From: Ciceribacter ferrooxidans
GTDB lineage: Bacteria; Pseudomonadota; Alphaproteobacteria; Rhizobiales; Rhizobiaceae
Reading direction: 5' to 3'
DNA: 64,000 nucleotides
Assembly (NCBI RefSeq): GCF_004137355.1
Contig: NZ_SDVB01000238.1
Span: 310,001 to 374,000 of the forward strand
This document shows, one piece after another, positions 40,248-49,672 of this stretch. The position numbers and the translations under genes were made by a program. Positions within the stretch are counted from its first letter, which is position 1. Each line of letters starts with the position of its first letter. The notes beneath the pieces are model-generated. The model saw only the letters and a program-made list of their open reading frames with translations. It had not been told where the DNA came from and did no database searches.

Positions 40248-42161
40248 ATGCTGTTTCGTCCGATCGCCCGCCTCTTCGAGAACTGGATCGACCCCTTTGC
40301 GCGTTCGGACGACCTGCGTCCGCCGGAAGGGACCGCGGCGTTCATCTGGTTCTACGTGCGCCAGGCGAAATGGGCCTTCGTCGCCATGGCTGTTCTCGGC
40401 GGTGCGGTCGCCATGCTGGAGGCGGCGCTCTTCTGGTTCGTTGGCAGGCTCGTCGACCTTCTCGACACCGTGCCGCGCGGTGCCGGGTGGGACGGGCTGC
40501 TCGCGGCACACGGGGTGGAGCTTGCCGTGATGGCGCTGACCGTGCTCGTCGTGCGCCTCGTCGTGGTGACGCTCGGCGCGCTGGTCGAGGAACAGGTGAT
40601 CGTCCTCAACTTCTTCAACCTCGTGCGCTGGCAGGCGCATGTGCATGTCGCGCGGCAGGCGCTCTCCTTCTTCCAGAACGATTTTTCCGGCCGCATCGTC
40701 ACCAAGGTCTGGTCGGCAGGGCAGGCGACCGGCGACCTGATGACCTCGCTGCTGCAGGTCGCCTGGTTCATGGTCATCTACACGGTCTCCACCATGGCGC
40801 TGGTCGCCCAGCTCGACTGGCGGCTCGCGGCCGTCATCGCCGGCTGGGTGGTCATCTTCCTCGTGCTTGCGCGCTATTTCGTGCCGCGCATCCGCCGCCA
40901 CGCGCGGGCGACGGCGGAGGTCGCCTCGATGCTGAACGGCCGGCTCGTCGACAGTTATTCCAACATCCAGACGCTGAAGCTCTTCGGGCGCGAGCGCGAG
41001 AACGACCATTATATCCGCGCCGGCTTCGACCGGTTCCAGGCGACGCTCACGCCTTTCGCCCGGCTCCTGACCGGCGTGCGTGCGGCGCTTGCGACGCTCT
41101 CCGGCGTGATGATCCTGATGGTTGCCGCTCTTTCCGTGGACCTCTGGTTCAAGGGCGCGGTCACCGCCGGCGGCGTCGCCTTCACGCTCGGCCTCGTGCT
41201 GCGCCTCAACATGCTGCTCGGCCGCATGATGACGCAGATGAACAGCATCATGCGCAATATCGGTACGATCCAGAACTCGGCGGAACTCGTCTCGAAGCCG
41301 CTGGCGCTCGTCGACCGTCCCGGCGCCGGAGAACTGAAGGTGGCGCGGCCGGAAATCCGCTTCGAGGACGTCTCCTTCCACTACGGCAGGAAGAGCGGCG
41401 TCATCGACCACCTGACGCTGACCGTCCGCCCCGGCGAGAAGGTCGGCATCGTCGGCCGCTCGGGTGCCGGCAAGTCGACGCTGGTCAACCTGCTCTTGCG
41501 CTTCTACGACCTCGAAGGCGGGCGCATCCTGATCGACGGGCAGGATATCGCGACCGTGACGCAGGAAAGCCTGCGCCGGCAGATCGGCATGGTGACGCAG
41601 GATACGGCGCTTCTCCACCGCTCGATCCGCGACAACATCCTGTTCGGTCGCCACGATGCCGATGAGAAGGAACTCGAACGGGCGGCGGAACGGGCCGAGG
41701 CGCTCGATTTCATCCTGAGGCTCGAGGACCAGCGCGGGCGACGCGGCTTCGAAGCGCATGTGGGCGAACGCGGCGTGAAGCTTTCCGGCGGCCAGCGCCA
41801 GCGGATCGCGATCGCCCGAGTGATGCTGAAGGACGCACCGATCCTGGTGCTGGACGAGGCGACCTCGGCGCTCGACAGCGAGGTGGAGGCGGCGATCCAG
41901 TCCAATCTCGACCGGCTGATGCAGGGCAAGACGGTGCTGGCGATCGCCCACCGGCTCTCGACGATCGCGGCGCTCGACCGGCTCGTGGTTATGGACAGGG
42001 GCCGGATCGTCGAGGAGGGGACCCACGCCGAGCTCGTCGCCGCGGGCGGGCTCTACTCCGACCTCTGGGCGCGCCAGTCCGGCGGCTTCCTCGGTGCGGG
42101 TGAGCGCGAAACGGGTGAGGGCAGGGCGTCGCCCGTATCGGCACCGATGTCCCGGCGCTGA
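40248..42161 (+). CDS. ABC exporter half-transporter, second of tandem pair
   Basis: A 637-aa MsbA-like half exporter with the same layout as its upstream neighbour: TM domain, Walker A GRSGAGKSTLVNLLLRFYDLEGGRILIDGQDI, Q-loop MVTQDTALLHRSIRDNILFGR, signature KLSGGQRQRIAIARV and Walker B LVLDEATSALDSE. The C-terminus continues about 25 residues beyond the ATPase. The Shine-Dalgarno before ATG 40248 is weak. Both copies keep catalytic Glu, so both sites could be active. Confidence 0.9.
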   Translation: MLFRPIARLFENWIDPFARSDDLRPPEGTAAFIWFYVRQAKWAFVAMAVLGGAVAMLEAALFWFVGRLVDLLDTVPRGAGWDGLLAAHGVELAVMALTVLVVRLVVVTLGALVEEQVIVLNFFNLVRWQAHVHVARQALSFFQNDFSGRIVTKVWSAGQATGDLMTSLLQVAWFMVIYTVSTMALVAQLDWRLAAVIAGWVVIFLVLARYFVPRIRRHARATAEVASMLNGRLVDSYSNIQTLKLFGRERENDHYIRAGFDRFQATLTPFARLLTGVRAALATLSGVMILMVAALSVDLWFKGAVTAGGVAFTLGLVLRLNMLLGRMMTQMNSIMRNIGTIQNSAELVSKPLALVDRPGAGELKVARPEIRFEDVSFHYGRKSGVIDHLTLTVRPGEKVGIVGRSGAGKSTLVNLLLRFYDLEGGRILIDGQDIATVTQESLRRQIGMVTQDTALLHRSIRDNILFGRHDADEKELERAAERAEALDFILRLEDQRGRRGFEAHVGERGVKLSGGQRQRIAIARVMLKDAPILVLDEATSALDSEVEAAIQSNLDRLMQGKTVLAIAHRLSTIAALDRLVVMDRGRIVEEGTHAELVAAGGLYSDLWARQSGGFLGAGERETGEGRASPVSAPMSRR

Positions 42162-42498
42162 GCGCAGGCGCCTTGCCGCGGTGGCAGGTCGGTCTGGACT
42201 ACCGCTTGCCGGAGGCGGTGAAGCTGACGAATGACAAGCCGGTAGATGCCTTCTACGCCTTTCGGAGGAGGTCCGATGTCGCCTGAAAGCCCCTCGTGTG
42301 ACGCGGACGGAACTCTCCCAAGATTTTCCGCGACATTGTGCCCCCATCCCCCTGCCAAGGCTGGACATATTTTGTTATCGGGCTTAGAACGCGCCAAATT
42401 GGCGGGGAATCTGTGGCGCAACTGTGTCTGCGCGCAGGTTTCCTGTCGCGGATGCAATGCGGTTTATCGCAGAATTTTGCGAAGAGGATGGTTTGACC
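42162..42498. other. 337-bp intergenic stretch ahead of petA
   Basis: No recognised protein. It includes a GGAGGAGG-preceded ATG at 42276 that opens an 81-codon frame running into petA; the product is not recognisable. AT-richer sequence at about 42360-42400 probably holds the petABC promoter, but no confident boxes were found. Confidence 0.45.
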
Positions 42499-43077
42499 GT
42501 GAGCGAACACGACATCAATAGCGAGACCTTGGGCGAGCCTTCTCGCCGCGACTTTCTTTATCTGACGACCGGTATGGCCGGTGTGGTCGGTGCCACTGCG
42601 GTTGCCTGGCCCTTCATCGACCAGATGCGTCCGGACGCCTCGACGCTCGCGCTTGCTTCGATCGAAGTGGACGTTTCCGCGCTCGAGCCCGGCATGTCGC
42701 TCACCGTCAAGTGGCGCGGAAAGCCGGTGTTCATCCGCAACCGCACCGACAAGGAAGTCGAAGAGGCCAAGCAGGTCGCGCTCACCGATCTCAAGGATCC
42801 GGTCGCCCGCAACGCCAACATCGATCCCACCGCGGAAGCAACCGACATCGCCCGCTCGGCCGGTGACGGCAAGGAAAACTGGATCGTGATGATCGGCTCC
42901 TGCACCCATCTCGGCTGCGTTCCGCTCGGCCAGGCAGGCGATTTCGGCGGCTGGTTCTGTCCCTGCCACGGCTCGCACTACGACACCGCCGGTCGTATCC
43001 GCAAGGGTCCTGCCCCGCAGAACCTTGCCGTTCCTACCTTTGCATTCGTTTCCGATTCTGTGATCAAGATCGGTTGA
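42499..43077 (+). CDS. petA: Ubiquinol-cytochrome c reductase iron-sulfur (Rieske) subunit
   Basis: A 192-aa Rieske protein of the bc1 complex. A twin-arginine motif ([25 protein letters not shown]) combines Tat signal and TM anchor, and the 2Fe-2S ligand boxes [10 protein letters not shown] and CPCHGSHYD are intact. I chose GTG 42499 ([14 protein letters not shown]), preceded by AGAGGATGG, matching the usual rhizobial start; an in-frame ATG at 42424 would add 25 residues. First gene of petABC; petB starts 13 bases after its stop. Confidence 0.94.
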   Translation: MSEHDINSETLGEPSRRDFLYLTTGMAGVVGATAVAWPFIDQMRPDASTLALASIEVDVSALEPGMSLTVKWRGKPVFIRNRTDKEVEEAKQVALTDLKDPVARNANIDPTAEATDIARSAGDGKENWIVMIGSCTHLGCVPLGQAGDFGGWFCPCHGSHYDTAGRIRKGPAPQNLAVPTFAFVSDSVIKIG

Positions 43078-43090
43078 GGGGATTCATAAT

Positions 43091-44359
43091 ATGAGTGGTC
43101 ATTCTAGCTACCAGCCGTCGAGCGGCCTCGGGAAGTGGGTCGACGCGCGGCTGCCTCTGCCGCGCATGGTCTATGACAGTTTTGTCGCCTATCCTGTTCC
43201 CCGCAACCTGAACTATGCCTATACGTTCGGCGCCATGCTGTCGGTGATGCTCGTTGTGCAGATCCTGACCGGCGTGGTTCTCGCCATGCACTACGGCGCG
43301 GAAACGACGATCGCCTTCAACTCGGTCGAAAAGATCATGCGCGACGTCAACCACGGCTGGCTGCTGCGCTACATGCACGCCAACGGCGCGTCGTTCTTCT
43401 TCATCGCCGTCTATCTCCACATCGCCCGCGGTCTCTATTACGGTTCCTACAAGGCACCGCGCGAAATCCTCTGGATCCTCGGCGTCGTGATCTACCTGCT
43501 GATGATGGCGACCGGCTTCATGGGCTATGTTCTGCCCTGGGGTCAGATGTCCTTCTGGGGCGCGACCGTCATCACCGGTTTCTTCACCGCCTTCCCGGGG
43601 GTCGGCGAATGGATCCAGCAGTTCCTGCTCGGCGGCTTCGCGGTCGACAATCCGACGCTCAACCGCTTCTTCTCGCTGCACTACCTGCTGCCCTTCATGA
43701 TCGCCGGCGTCGTCGTCCTGCATGTCTGGGCGCTGCATGTCACCGGCCAGACCAACCCGACCGGCGTCGAAGTGAAGTCGAAGACGGACACCGTTCCCTT
43801 CACGCCCTATGCGACGCTCAAGGATGCCTTCGGCGTTTCGGTCTTCCTGATCGTCTACGCCTGGTTCATCTTCTACCTGCCGAACTACCTCGGCCATCCC
43901 GACAACTACACGATGGCCGATCCGCTGAAGACCCCGGCCCACATCGTTCCGGAATGGTACTACCTGCCGTTCTACGCGATGCTCCGCGCCATCACTTTCA
44001 ACGTCGGCCCGATCGACTCCAAGCTCGGTGGCGTTCTGGTGATGTTCGGCTCGATCATCATCCTCTTCTTCCTGCCCTGGCTCGACACATCCAAGGTTCG
44101 CTCGGCCGTCTACCGTCCGTGGTACAAGCTGTTCTTCTGGCTGTTCGTCGCCGACTGCATCCTGCTCGGCTGGCTCGGCTCGCGTCAGCCGTCCGACCTC
44201 TACACGCTGATGGCCCAGCTCGGCACGCTCTACTACTTCGGCTTCTTCATGGTGATCATGCCGCTGCTCGGCCTGTTCGAAAAGCCGCGCCGCGTTCCGA
44301 ACTCGATCACCGAGGCGGTTCTCGAAAAGAGCGGCAAATCCGCCGCAACCCAGGCCTGA
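43091..44359 (+). CDS. petB: Cytochrome b subunit of the bc1 complex
   Basis: A 422-aa inner-membrane protein carrying the quinol-oxidation and reduction sites. Heme-ligand His pairs are visible in [20 protein letters not shown] and in [20 protein letters not shown], and the Qo motif [13 protein letters not shown] is intact. It is the full-length cytochrome b (not split b6/IV). Middle gene of petABC. Confidence 0.96.
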   Translation: MSGHSSYQPSSGLGKWVDARLPLPRMVYDSFVAYPVPRNLNYAYTFGAMLSVMLVVQILTGVVLAMHYGAETTIAFNSVEKIMRDVNHGWLLRYMHANGASFFFIAVYLHIARGLYYGSYKAPREILWILGVVIYLLMMATGFMGYVLPWGQMSFWGATVITGFFTAFPGVGEWIQQFLLGGFAVDNPTLNRFFSLHYLLPFMIAGVVVLHVWALHVTGQTNPTGVEVKSKTDTVPFTPYATLKDAFGVSVFLIVYAWFIFYLPNYLGHPDNYTMADPLKTPAHIVPEWYYLPFYAMLRAITFNVGPIDSKLGGVLVMFGSIIILFFLPWLDTSKVRSAVYRPWYKLFFWLFVADCILLGWLGSRQPSDLYTLMAQLGTLYYFGFFMVIMPLLGLFEKPRRVPNSITEAVLEKSGKSAATQA

Positions 44360-44382
44360 GCGCGCGAAAGAGGGATCATAAG

Positions 44383-45261
44383 ATGAAAAAGCTTGTAACG
44401 AGCATCGCGCTGATCGCCGCCATGGCAGGCTTCGGCGCCTCTTCCGCGCTCGCGCAGGAAGAACACGATGTGGCTGCGGCGGCCGAACACGCCGCGGCAG
44501 CCGGTCACTACCCGATCTTCAAGCCGAAGAACGTCGACTGGACCTTTGCAGGTCCGTTCGGCAAGTACGACAAGGGCCAGCTTCAGCGCGGCCTGAAGGT
44601 GTACAAGGAAGTCTGCTCGGCCTGTCACTCGATGAGCCTGGTCTCGTTCCGCACGCTCGAGGATCTCGGCTACTCGGAAGAACAGATCAAGGCGTTCGCC
44701 GGCGAGTACGAAGTCCAGGACGGCCCGAACGCCGACGGTGAGATGTTCACCCGCAAGGCCGTTCCGTCCGACCACTTCCCGTCGCCGTTCCCGAACAAGG
44801 AAGCGGCAGCCGCCGCCAACAACGGTGCCGCTCCGCCGGACATGTCGCTGCTCGCCAAGGCTCGCGGTGTCGAGCGTGGCTTCCCGACCTTCATCTTCGA
44901 TATCTTTACCCAGTATCAGGAAGGTGGCCCGGACTACATCTACTCGCTGCTGACCGGTTACCAGGATGCGCCGGAGGGCGTAACGGTTGGCGAAGGCACC
45001 TACTTCAACCCGTACTTCGCCGGTGCCGCGGCGCTCTCCATGGCACCGCCGATCGCCGACGACCAGGTGACCTACGACGACGGCACCCCGCAGACGCTCG
45101 ACCAGTACGCCAAGGACGTCTCGGCCTTCCTGATGTGGGCTGCCGAGCCGCACCTCGAGGAGCGCAAGCACACCGGCTTCATGGTCATGGTGTTCCTCGC
45201 GATCTTCACCGCTCTGGTCTACTTGACGAAGAAGTCGGTCTACGCAAACAAGGAACACTGA
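44383..45261 (+). CDS. petC: Cytochrome c1 subunit of the bc1 complex
   Basis: A 292-aa exported cytochrome. A signal peptide (cleavage near SALA/QEE) is followed by one heme motif CSACHS, the axial Met region AALSMAPPIADD, and a C-terminal TM anchor (GFMVMVFLAIFTALVYLTKKSVY). It passes electrons from the Rieske protein to soluble cytochrome c. ATG 44383 follows AGAGGGATC. Last gene of petABC, followed by a terminator. Confidence 0.95.
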   Translation: MKKLVTSIALIAAMAGFGASSALAQEEHDVAAAAEHAAAAGHYPIFKPKNVDWTFAGPFGKYDKGQLQRGLKVYKEVCSACHSMSLVSFRTLEDLGYSEEQIKAFAGEYEVQDGPNADGEMFTRKAVPSDHFPSPFPNKEAAAAANNGAAPPDMSLLAKARGVERGFPTFIFDIFTQYQEGGPDYIYSLLTGYQDAPEGVTVGEGTYFNPYFAGAAALSMAPPIADDQVTYDDGTPQTLDQYAKDVSAFLMWAAEPHLEERKHTGFMVMVFLAIFTALVYLTKKSVYANKEH

Positions 45262-45282
45262 TCGCCTGCGATCGGGACTTCG

Positions 45283-45310
45283 AAAGGCGGTCTTCGGGCC
45301 GCCTTTTTTG
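45283..45310 (+). terminator. Rho-independent terminator of petABC
   Basis: AAAGGCGG (45283-45290) and CCGCCTTT (45299-45306) form an 8-bp stem with loop TCTTCGGG, followed by TTTG and preceded by the A-side of the run. It lies 21 bases after petC. Confidence 0.85.
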
Positions 45311-45381
45311 TTGGTCGGAAATGCCGGACTTGCTACTGTCCGGCGCAATCTTCCCGAAATGTGAATGACACTGGACAGACA

Positions 45382-45924
45382 ATGAGCAACTTCGCGCTTG
45401 AGCTCGCATCCTCCATCCGCTCGATCCCCGACTATCCGAAGGCCGGCATCATCTTTCGCGACATCACCACGCTGCTCGGCAACCCGCGGGCCTTCCGCCG
45501 GGCGGTCGACGCACTCGTACAGCCGTACGCCGGCATGAAGATCGACAAGATCGCCGGCATGGAGGCGCGCGGCTTCATTCTCGGCGGCGCGGTTGCCCAC
45601 CAGCTCTCCGCCGGTTTCGTGCCGATCCGCAAGAAGGGCAAGCTTCCCCACGACACGGTCAGGATCGCCTACAGCCTCGAATATGGCGTCGACGAGATGG
45701 AGATGCATGTGGACGCCGTGGAGCCGGGGGAGAAGGTGATCCTCGTCGACGACCTGATCGCAACCGGCGGCACCGCCGTCGGCGCGGTCCAGCTCCTGCG
45801 CCAGATCGGCGCCGACGTCGTTTCCGCGTGCTTCGTCATCGACCTGCCGGATCTCGGTGGACGCAAGAAGCTCGAGGCGCTGGGCGTCGAGGTACGGACG
45901 CTCGTCGAATTCTCCGGCCACTGA
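45382..45924 (+). CDS. apt: Adenine phosphoribosyltransferase
   Basis: A 180-aa purine-salvage enzyme converting adenine and PRPP to AMP. The start segment [33 protein letters not shown] and the PRPP loop [20 protein letters not shown] are diagnostic and the length is typical. I chose ATG 45382 over the upstream in-frame GTG 45361. Convergent with the MaoC pair, 19 bases apart. Confidence 0.94.
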   Translation: MSNFALELASSIRSIPDYPKAGIIFRDITTLLGNPRAFRRAVDALVQPYAGMKIDKIAGMEARGFILGGAVAHQLSAGFVPIRKKGKLPHDTVRIAYSLEYGVDEMEMHVDAVEPGEKVILVDDLIATGGTAVGAVQLLRQIGADVVSACFVIDLPDLGGRKKLEALGVEVRTLVEFSGH

Positions 45925-45943
45925 ACCTGGCGGGATACCGCGT

Positions 45944-46426
45944 TCAGGTTTCGTCTTCCGGCACGAATTCGAGAATGTTGCTCTCGAACCGCAGCACCGG
46001 CTCGCCGTTCTGGTTTAAGCCTTCCGCAAGGCCGGTATTGAGGATGAGCCCGGGCCGGGAGGCCAGCGGTCGGCTGTCGAGACTGGTGAGCGAGTAGCTG
46101 ACGACGTCGCTCACATAGACCGGCTTCAGCCATCGCAGCTCGGCGAAGCCCGGCGAGGGGCCGAGCCGGGGCGGTACGATGCCCTCGGCGGCAAGGCGTT
46201 TCGTCTCGGTCTTCCAGAAGTCGATGAAGCATCGCATCCAGCAGGCGCAGGTGTGCCAGCCGGAGGCGCAGAGTGCCCCGAACACGTAGTTCTTCGCCGC
46301 CTCGGCGTCGACATGGAAGGGCTGCGGGTCGAATTTTTCGGCAAAACGGACGATGTCTTCGGCGGAGAATGTCGCCGAACCGAGCGCAAGGCGTGTGCCG
46401 GCGGGGTAGAGGTCGAGCATTCTCAT
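45944..46426 (-). CDS. MaoC family hydratase (second of tandem pair)
   Basis: A 160-aa hot-dog-fold protein. The hydratase signature FDPQPFHVD supplies the catalytic Asp and His, and GALCASGWHTCACWMR follows as usual. Likely an (R)-specific enoyl-CoA hydratase or relative; the acyl substrate is unknown. ATG 46426 overlaps the upstream MaoC stop by four bases. The two copies are diverged but share the same motif order. Confidence 0.88.
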   Translation of the reverse strand: MRMLDLYPAGTRLALGSATFSAEDIVRFAEKFDPQPFHVDAEAAKNYVFGALCASGWHTCACWMRCFIDFWKTETKRLAAEGIVPPRLGPSPGFAELRWLKPVYVSDVVSYSLTSLDSRPLASRPGLILNTGLAEGLNQNGEPVLRFESNILEFVPEDET

Positions 46427-46893
46427 GCGGAGGCCTTTTCGGGGTTGCGCTGGCGCACCATGATGGAGTTGCGGGCGGAAAGGACGAGCTCTCCGCGCTG
46501 GTTGAAAAGCTCGTGGCCGAAGGTGACGATGCCTAGGCCGGGGCGCGAACGCATCGGTCGGGTGGCCTCGACCGTTGAATGCCCGCTCAGCGTGTCGCGG
46601 GAGAGAACCGGCTTTCGCCACTGCATGGCGTCGATCCCCGGCGCGCCTTCGGAGGCCGTCGCCCCCACGTAGCTGTCGATCATCATGCGCATGAAGAGGC
46701 TGCTCGTATGCCAGCCGGAAGCGGACAGGCCGCCGAGAATGCTCGCACGGCCCGCCTCTTCCGAAAGATGCATCGGCTGCGGGTCGAACTCCTTCGCGAA
46801 CTCGATGATCTCCTCGGCGGACACCGTCCGCGGCCCGAGCTCGAAGCGTCGCCCGGGCGTGAAGTCCTCGTAGTGGAGCCGTTCGGCCTGCAT
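46423..46893 (-). CDS. MaoC family hydratase (first of tandem pair)
   Basis: A 156-aa hot-dog-fold protein with FDPQPMHLSEE (Asp/His pair) and GLSASGWHTSSLFMRM. ATG 46893 (MQAERLHYEDFTPG) is preferred; the frame extends to 46926. It precedes its paralogue, overlapping it by ATGA. The pair may act as a heterodimer, as two-part hydratases do; that is inference. Divergent from the Crp/Fnr-family gene. Confidence 0.88.
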   Translation of the reverse strand: MQAERLHYEDFTPGRRFELGPRTVSAEEIIEFAKEFDPQPMHLSEEAGRASILGGLSASGWHTSSLFMRMMIDSYVGATASEGAPGIDAMQWRKPVLSRDTLSGHSTVEATRPMRSRPGLGIVTFGHELFNQRGELVLSARNSIMVRQRNPEKASA

Positions 46894-46959
46894 CCGCTGT
46901 TTCCTCTGTCCGGCAAGTGTGCACAATGGAACTTATGCCCCGGAATCGCTGGAGGGTCC

Positions 46960-47616
46960 ATGGCAGGTTGGCTCGATCAGGCAGGCTTTCTCCACATGCT
47001 GGAGCCGGAGGTGCGTGCGCACCTCGCCAGCCTGAGGCCGCAGCACGTGCCGGAGCGCACGACGCTCTTCCGGCCGGGTGACAGAGCCGAGGTCTTTCTC
47101 ATTCTTCTCTCCGGCCGGATCGGGGTCTACATGACCGGACGCAACGGCCGCGAACTTCTCCTCTATTCCGTCTGTCCCGGCGAAACCTGCGTGCAGACGA
47201 CGCTCGGCGTGCTCGGCGGCGCGCCGTACACGGGTGAGGCGATCGCCGAGACGGATCTGGTTGCGGTCATGGTGCCGCCGCAGATGTTCGACGACCTGCT
47301 GGCGACATCCGCCGCCTTTCGCGGCTTCGTCTTCCGTGCCTTTGCGAGCCGCCTTTCCGAACTGATGCTGCTGCTGGAGCAGGTGGCTTTCGTGAAGGTC
47401 GAGCGGCGCCTTGCGAAGTCTCTGCTCGAGCGGGCACGCCCGGAAGGGATCGTCGTTGCCACCCACCAGGAGCTTGCCGCTATGATCGGCTCGGCGCGCG
47501 AGGTGGTGTCGCGGCGCCTGGAGGAACTTTCGGCCCGCGGCGTGGTCAGCAGCGAGCGCGGACAGATCCGCATTCTCGATCCCGTGCAGCTTCGGCGGAT
47601 GGCGTCTGCCGACTGA
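46960..47616 (+). CDS. Crp/Fnr family transcriptional regulator
   Basis: A 218-aa regulator. An N-terminal cNMP-binding barrel (RTTLFRPGDRAEVFLILLSGRIGVYM) and a C-terminal winged HTH (ATHQELAAMIGSAREVVSRRLEELSARGVVSSERGQIRILD) are present. It lacks the N-terminal Cys cluster of FNR; isolated Cys residues occur in SVCPGETCVQ. GGAGGG precedes ATG 46960. A perfect palindrome at 47648-47660 between it and the next gene is the likely operator. Ligand unknown. Confidence 0.88.
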   Translation: MAGWLDQAGFLHMLEPEVRAHLASLRPQHVPERTTLFRPGDRAEVFLILLSGRIGVYMTGRNGRELLLYSVCPGETCVQTTLGVLGGAPYTGEAIAETDLVAVMVPPQMFDDLLATSAAFRGFVFRAFASRLSELMLLLEQVAFVKVERRLAKSLLERARPEGIVVATHQELAAMIGSAREVVSRRLEELSARGVVSSERGQIRILDPVQLRRMASAD

Positions 47617-47647
47617 CGGGCGAGGTTCGATTCATATTTCGGACGAC

Positions 47648-47660
47648 GTGACTAAGTCAC
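47648..47660. promoter_or_regulatory. Palindromic operator candidate upstream of the DUF2892 gene
   Basis: GTGACTAAGTCAC is a perfect 13-base palindrome 31 bases after the Crp/Fnr-family stop and about 69 bases before ATG 47729. The half-site GTGAC resembles CRP-family half-sites (TGTGA/TTGAC). It is the natural target of the adjacent regulator. Confidence 0.6.
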
Positions 47661-47728
47661 TGACGCGGTGCGGCGTTCGGCTATGCTGCGATCTTGCGAA
47701 GTGTCTTCCAACACGGAAAGGAAAGCCA

Positions 47729-47935
47729 ATGTTCGCCAAGAATGTCGGGACGGTCGACCGGGTCGTTCGTATTGTCGTCGGCCTCGTGCTGCTGTCGCTG
47801 TTCTTCTACTATCCAGGCGCGTGGTGGCGCTATTATGCGCTGATCGGGATCGTGCCCCTGTTGACGGGGCTCTTCGGAACCTGCCCGCTTTATTCGATGC
47901 TCGGCATCTCCTCCTGCCCGGCAAAGAAGGCGTAA
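47729..47935 (+). CDS. DUF2892 small inner-membrane protein
   Basis: A 68-aa protein with NVGTVDRVVRIVVGLVLLSL and a second TM ending in GLFGTCPLYSMLGISSCPAKKA, the DUF2892 signature with conserved Cys. The family is often linked to rhodanese or sulfur handling (YgaP-like membrane part). AAAGGAAAG precedes ATG 47729. Downstream of a Crp/Fnr-family regulator with a palindrome in between, so control by it is likely. Confidence 0.85.
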   Translation: MFAKNVGTVDRVVRIVVGLVLLSLFFYYPGAWWRYYALIGIVPLLTGLFGTCPLYSMLGISSCPAKKA

Positions 47936-47950
47936 GGCGTTCCCACCGCT

Positions 47951-48000
47951 CAAAAGAGAAAGGCATCGCCACGGGGGTGGCGATGCCTCTTTTGTTGTGT
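47951..48000. terminator. Bidirectional terminator between DUF2892 and ychF
   Basis: AGGCATCGCCAC (47963-47974) and GTGGCGATGCCT (47979-47990) form a perfect 12-bp stem. The plus strand continues CTTTTGTTG and the minus strand TTCTCTTTTGAG, so it can serve both converging genes. Confidence 0.85.
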
Positions 48001-48017
48001 GACCGGAGCGGCTCCGC

Positions 48018-49121
48018 TCAGGTGTTGAAGCGGAAGTGGATCACGTCGCCGTCGTTGACGACGTATTCCTTGCCTTCGTCGCGGGCCTTGCCGGCCTCCT
48101 TGGCGCCGACTTCGCCGCCATAGGCGATGAAGTCGTCGTAGCCGATGGTAAAGGCGCGGATGAAGCCGCGTTCGAAGTCGCTGTGGATGACGCCGGCGGC
48201 CTGCGGCGCCTTGGTGCCGCGGACGATCGTCCAGGCGCGGCATTCCTTCGGGCCGACGGTGAAGTAGGTGATCAGGTCGAGAAGGTGGTAGCCGGCGCGG
48301 ATCAGCCGGTCGAGGCCCGCCTCTTCCAGGCCGAGTGCGGCGAGGAACTCCTTCGATTCCTCTTCCGGAAGCTGGGCGACCTCGGCCTCGATGGCCGCGG
48401 AGATGATGACCGTCTCGGCCCCTTGCTCCTTCGCCATCTCAGCGACGGCTTCGGTGTACTTGTTGCCGGTGGAGGCGTCGGCTTCCGCGACGTTGCAGAC
48501 GTAAAGGACCGGATGCGAGGTGAGGAGGTTCAGCTCCTTCAGGATCTGGATCTCGTCGGCGCCGAGCGTCTTCAGGAGCAGGCGCGCGGGCTTGCCGTCC
48601 TGCAGCAGCTTGATGACCGCTTCCATGACGGGAAGCTGCGCCATGGACTCCTTGTCCTTGCCGGTCGCGCGCTTGCGGGTCTGCTCGACGCGGCGCTCCA
48701 GGCTTTCGAGGTCTGCGAGCATCAGCTCGGTCTCGATCGTGTCGGCGTCGCCGACCGGATCGATGCGGCCTTCGACATGGGTGATGTCCGGATCCTCGAA
48801 GCAGCGCAGGACGTGGACGATGGCGTCGACCTCGCGGATGTTGGCGAGGAACTTGTTGCCGAGGCCTTCACCCTTGGAGGCACCGCGCACCAGGCCGGCG
48901 ATGTCGACGAAGGAGATGCGGGTCGGGATGATTTCCTTCGAGCCGGCGACCGCTGCGAGCCTCGGCATGCGCGGATCGGGAACGGCGACCTCGCCGGTGT
49001 TCGGCTCAATCGTGCAGAAGGGATAGTTGGCGGCTTGCGCCGCTGCCGTCTTGGTCAGCGCGTTGAAGAGGGTGGACTTGCCGACATTCGGCAGTCCGAC
49101 GATACCGCATTTGAAGCCCAT
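48018..49121 (-). CDS. ychF: Redox-regulated ATPase YchF (Obg-like GTPase family)
   Basis: A 367-aa P-loop protein of the OLA1/YchF group. G1 [15 protein letters not shown], a NVAEAD segment replacing the usual NKxD (explaining ATP preference) and a C-terminal TGS domain ending [10 protein letters not shown] are present. It binds ribosomes and responds to oxidative stress. The length is typical. Confidence 0.94.
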   Translation of the reverse strand: MGFKCGIVGLPNVGKSTLFNALTKTAAAQAANYPFCTIEPNTGEVAVPDPRMPRLAAVAGSKEIIPTRISFVDIAGLVRGASKGEGLGNKFLANIREVDAIVHVLRCFEDPDITHVEGRIDPVGDADTIETELMLADLESLERRVEQTRKRATGKDKESMAQLPVMEAVIKLLQDGKPARLLLKTLGADEIQILKELNLLTSHPVLYVCNVAEADASTGNKYTEAVAEMAKEQGAETVIISAAIEAEVAQLPEEESKEFLAALGLEEAGLDRLIRAGYHLLDLITYFTVGPKECRAWTIVRGTKAPQAAGVIHSDFERGFIRAFTIGYDDFIAYGGEVGAKEAGKARDEGKEYVVNDGDVIHFRFNT

Positions 49122-49351
49122 GGCTTGAATACCTGCTCAGCTTGAGAATTCCGTTGCTGCCTTTTGCGAAATGGGCGGGGCAAGGTCAAGGGCTGTCGTC
49201 ATCAGAGGGTCGATCGGAGCACCGTTCGGCGTCTCCGCGTTGTCGTCTGCCGCAGCGCCGGGAGCGAAATCCTTGAATGACGCCCGCCGGCGAGGCAATA
49301 TCGTGTCTTCAGGCGCTTTGCCCATCCATCTGTCATCGCGGGAGTGTTCCG

Positions 49352-49663
49352 ATGAGTGACAATGATATTGCGGTCAAGGTAAAACCGGCCACCAAGCCAA
49401 AGATCGAGCGGCCGAAACTCTACAAGGTCATCCTCGTCAACGACGACTACACGCCCCGCGAATTCGTCGTCGTCGTGCTGAAAGCGGTTTTCCGCATGAG
49501 CGAGGACATGTGCTACCGGGTGATGATCACGGCGCATCAGAAGGGAAGCTGCGTCGTCTGCGTCTATGTGCGCGACATCGCCGAGACCAAGGCAAGGGAA
49601 GGCACGGAGCTCGGCAAGAAGGCGGGCTTTCCGCTGATGTTCACGACCGAGCCGGAGGAATAA
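49352..49663 (+). CDS. clpS: ATP-dependent Clp protease adaptor ClpS
   Basis: A 103-aa N-end-rule adaptor. The conserved VILVNDDYTPREFVVVVLKAVFRMSED and the C-terminal AREGTELGKKAGFPLMFTTEPEE match ClpS; the N-terminal extension (VKVKPATKPKIERPKLYKV) is short. No clpA is next to it, so it may be the second ClpS of rhizobia. ATG 49352 was chosen over an in-frame ATG at 49277. Convergent with a GNAT gene ten bases away. Confidence 0.9.
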   Translation: MSDNDIAVKVKPATKPKIERPKLYKVILVNDDYTPREFVVVVLKAVFRMSEDMCYRVMITAHQKGSCVVCVYVRDIAETKAREGTELGKKAGFPLMFTTEPEE

Positions 49664-49672
49664 CGGAAAGTC

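Noticed and set aside
40053-42368. 771-aa open frame on the minus strand
   Set aside because: Antisense to the second ABC exporter, whose motifs are complete on the plus strand.
42276-42521. 81-codon frame with a good Shine-Dalgarno overlapping the petA start
   Set aside because: No recognisable protein, and it would overlap petA by 23 bases in another frame; likely chance.
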